Of a DNA stretch of 64,000 nucleotides, positions 62,338-64,000 are shown in pieces. The notes beneath the pieces are model-generated. The model saw nothing but the letters and a program-made list of their open reading frames with translations, was not told where the DNA came from and made no database searches. Each line of letters starts with the position of its first letter. The first letter of the stretch is position 1. This stretch comes from Spirochaetia bacterium (lineage in GTDB: Bacteria; Spirochaetota; Spirochaetia; Treponematales; Treponemataceae): NCBI GenBank assembly GCA_900767955.1, contig CAAGBC010000029.1:1-64000 (forward strand), read 5' to 3'. The translations under genes were made by a program, and so were the position numbers.

Positions 62338-62530
62338 GGACTCCGAGCTGGTTCCTTCCCCTTGGTGAAGTGATAATAATTTTTATAAAAAAAATAGAAA
62401 TAAAGAAGTGATAAAAAAGAAAAGAATCAAAAATTATTTTTGAAAAAATAAAAGTTAGATCCTGAATCAAGTTCAGGATGACGTGGTGTGGTAAAAAAAA
62501 ATCAAACACCGTTTGAAAAAAAAACAATGT
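62338..62530 (+). repeat. Modular intergenic repeat, right half only
   Basis: The copy begins in the middle of hairpin C (GGACTCCGAGCTGGTTCC) and keeps the TTCCCCTT arm without its partner. The AT tail, module D (ATCCTGAA-tcaag-TTCAGGAT, 62459-62479) and an E hairpin (TCAAAC-acc-GTTTGA near 62502-62516) follow. Modules A and B are absent. Confidence 0.75.
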
Positions 62531-62589
62531 TACTCAAACCGCAATATTAAAATGATATTATTTCACTTTACGCAATAATGTAATGCTGA

Positions 62590-62814
62590 TATACTCTAGT
62601 CATATTGGAAGCGCTAGGGTATGGAGTTGTGCGAAGCAGGATTTTTAATAGGCACTTGTGGCTATTAAAAAGACCGAGCGTTAGCGGGCAACGGAACACC
62701 CGACAGACTGAATGGAATGAGTGGGATTTACGAAGTGAATCTCAGGAAAGAAATGAAGGCTGGAGCGCCCAAATTAATAACTTAATGGAAAATAAATTTT
62801 TTAGAGGTAATATT
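62590..62814 (+). promoter_or_regulatory. Promoter and long structured leader of ilvC
   Basis: TATACT (62590-62595) with TTTACG 17 bases upstream is a plausible promoter. About 210 bases of leader follow. GCGCT (62611-62615) and AGCGC (62764-62768) can close the whole. Inside are the perfect 10-base-pair hairpin TTTTTAATAG/CTATTAAAAA (62642-62671), GGGATT/AATCTC (62723-62743) and a GC-rich central part. No terminator and no Ile/Leu/Val-rich peptide are seen, so control differs from that of ilvB. I do not recognise the RNA class. Confidence 0.5.
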
Positions 62815-64000
62815 ATGGGTGAAAATTATTTTAATTCAATTCCTTGGCGTGAAGCTCGTTTGCTTCTTGGAAAATGTCGTTCTATGGCAAGAGATGAATT
62901 TGCTGACGGCGTAAAGGCTCTTAAAGGTAAAAAAATCGTTATTGTTGGTTGTGGAGCTCAGGGTTTGAACCAGGGTATGTGTTTGCGTGATTCAGGTCTT
63001 GATGTTTCTTATGCTCTTCGTGAAAGCGCTATTACTGAAAAACGCCAGTCTTGGAAAAATGCTACTGAAAATGGTTTTAAAGTTGGAACTTATGATGAAA
63101 TGATTCCTACTGCTGACCTTGTTGGTAACTTGACTCCAGATAAGCAGCATTCAAATGTTATTAATGAAGTTATGGGCAAAATGAAAAAAGGTTCTGCTTT
63201 GTGGTATTCACACGGATTCAATATTATTGAAGAAGGTATGCAGATTCGCCCTGATATTACTGTTGTTATGTGTGCTCCAAAAGGGCCAGGTACAGAAGTT
63301 TGGCACGAATTCCAGCGCGGATTTGGTGTTCCTGATTTGATTGCTGTTCATCCTGATAATGACCCAGAAGGAAAAGGTTGGGCTTATGCTAAGGCTTTGG
63401 CTGTTGGTATGGGTGGTTCAAAAGCTGGTGTTCTTGAATCTTCTTTTGTTGCTGAAGTAAAATCTGATCTTATGGGTGAACAAACTATCCTTTGTGGTAT
63501 GCTTCAGGCTGGAACTATTTGTTGTTATAACAAAATGGTTGCTGATGGAATGGATCCAGAATGGGTTACTAAATTCCTTATGCACGGTTGGAACGTAATT
63601 TGTGAAGCTCTTAAGTTCGGTGGAATTACAGGTATGATGGATCGCCTTTCTAACCCTGCAAAAATTAAGGCTAACGAACTTTCTAAAGAAATTAAAAAAT
63701 TGCTTGCTCCTCTTTATCAGAAACACATGGATGACATCATCAGTGGTGAATTCTCATCAACTATGATGAAAGACTGGGCTAATAAAGATGCTAATCTTCT
63801 TGCATGGCGTGAAGCAACTGGAAAACTTCCATTTGAAAGCCAGAAAGAAAGTGCTGAAGAAATCACTGAACAGGAATTCTTTGATAAAGGTATCTTGATG
63901 GTTGCTATGGTTAAAGCTGGTTGTGAACTTGCATTCGAAACTATGGTTGACGCTGGTATTAAAGAAGAATCTGCTTATTATGAATCACTTCATGAAGTTC
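62815..64000 (+). CDS. ilvC: Ketol-acid reductoisomerase, class II (cut by window end)
   Basis: This is the second step of Val/Ile synthesis: NADPH-dependent isomerisation and reduction of acetolactate. About 395 codons are present and the frame runs off the window. It starts MGENYFNSIPWREARLLLGK, with the cofactor motif IVIVGCGAQGLNQGM near residue 43 and KQHSNVINEVM. AEVKSDLMGEQTILCGML lies near residue 218, and the duplicated C-terminal domain has MDDIISGEFSSTMM and ELAFETMVDAG. The second knotted domain marks the long, E. coli-type form (about 490 residues). GAGG precedes the ATG. A structured leader lies upstream. Confidence 0.95.
   Translation, partial: MGENYFNSIPWREARLLLGKCRSMARDEFADGVKALKGKKIVIVGCGAQGLNQGMCLRDSGLDVSYALRESAITEKRQSWKNATENGFKVGTYDEMIPTADLVGNLTPDKQHSNVINEVMGKMKKGSALWYSHGFNIIEEGMQIRPDITVVMCAPKGPGTEVWHEFQRGFGVPDLIAVHPDNDPEGKGWAYAKALAVGMGGSKAGVLESSFVAEVKSDLMGEQTILCGMLQAGTICCYNKMVADGMDPEWVTKFLMHGWNVICEALKFGGITGMMDRLSNPAKIKANELSKEIKKLLAPLYQKHMDDIISGEFSSTMMKDWANKDANLLAWREATGKLPFESQKESAEEITEQEFFDKGILMVAMVKAGCELAFETMVDAGIKEESAYYESLHEV

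Noticed and set aside
62267..62527. 86-codon minus-strand frame with VILNLIQDL
   Set aside because: It is again translated repeat (modules C, D and E) and ends inside a terminator.
62622..62669. Short frame MELCEAGFLIGTCGY in the ilvC leader as a leader peptide
   Set aside because: It has only a few Leu/Ile codons, no terminator follows, and it lies inside a perfect hairpin.
62590..62814. ilvC leader as RNase P RNA, tmRNA, cobalamin or lysine riboswitch, or T-box
   Set aside because: Key conserved blocks of each class (for example the RNase P P4 core, the tmRNA 3' end, the B12 box, T-box UGGN) are not present.

Overview
The window reads as chromosome of a low-GC spirochaete, most likely a Treponema-type organism from a gut or rumen clade. 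Pointers to this are a class I (archaeal-type) lysyl-tRNA synthetase, an EF-G that resembles mitochondrial EFG1, a ParA/MinD ATPase with a C-terminal helical tail, SPOR proteins, a methyl-accepting chemoreceptor, BspA-type leucine-rich repeat proteins and RarA with a long C-terminal extension. This placement is inferred from protein character, not from a database search.

From 1 to 47.8 kb the window is mostly housekeeping and amino-acid metabolism. It holds livHMGF (branched-chain amino acid import), a CBS-ACT sensor, a conserved unknown and a PtsN-like EIIA, transketolase, lgt and a MinD-like ATPase. Next come gdhA, a stand-alone AICAR formyltransferase, argC, a diaminobutyrate decarboxylase/aminotransferase pair (1,3-diaminopropane route), cysK and ilvB. 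These are followed by adk, rarA behind two envelope genes, folD-folE2-miaB, lysS, an MCP, fusA, two envelope proteins, polA-coaE and mnmG. The window ends inside ilvC. Nitrogen assimilation and branched-chain amino acid supply are the recurring themes: uptake (liv), synthesis (ilvB, ilvC) and ammonia assimilation (gdhA).

The regulatory layer is unusually readable. ilvB is preceded by an 18-codon leader peptide in which 12 codons are Ile, Leu or Val. Mutually exclusive antiterminator and terminator hairpins follow, so this is a classic ribosome-mediated attenuator. ilvC and livH have long, structured leaders of unknown type. Several genes (minD-like, purH, ddc, lysS, polA, mnmG, tetR, ilvL) have a -10 box about 6-8 bases from the start codon and no Shine-Dalgarno, which suggests leaderless transcripts.

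From 47.8 to 62.6 kb the window is accessory. It contains a mosaic of repeated intergenic modules whose hairpin stems covary between copies. It also has an XRE repressor with two palindromic operators divergent from an FRG-domain gene and two CsgG-like secreted proteins, a TetR gene with matching operators on both sides of it and a downstream GH13 amylase. Further on are a two-gene unit of an unknown protein and a compact radical SAM enzyme, a metallophosphoesterase remnant and tandem BspA-type LRR genes, one of them frameshifted in a T8 run. The region closes with a second XRE regulator that shares a motif with a divergent membrane-protein gene.

I saw no rRNA, tRNA, CRISPR array or transposase gene.
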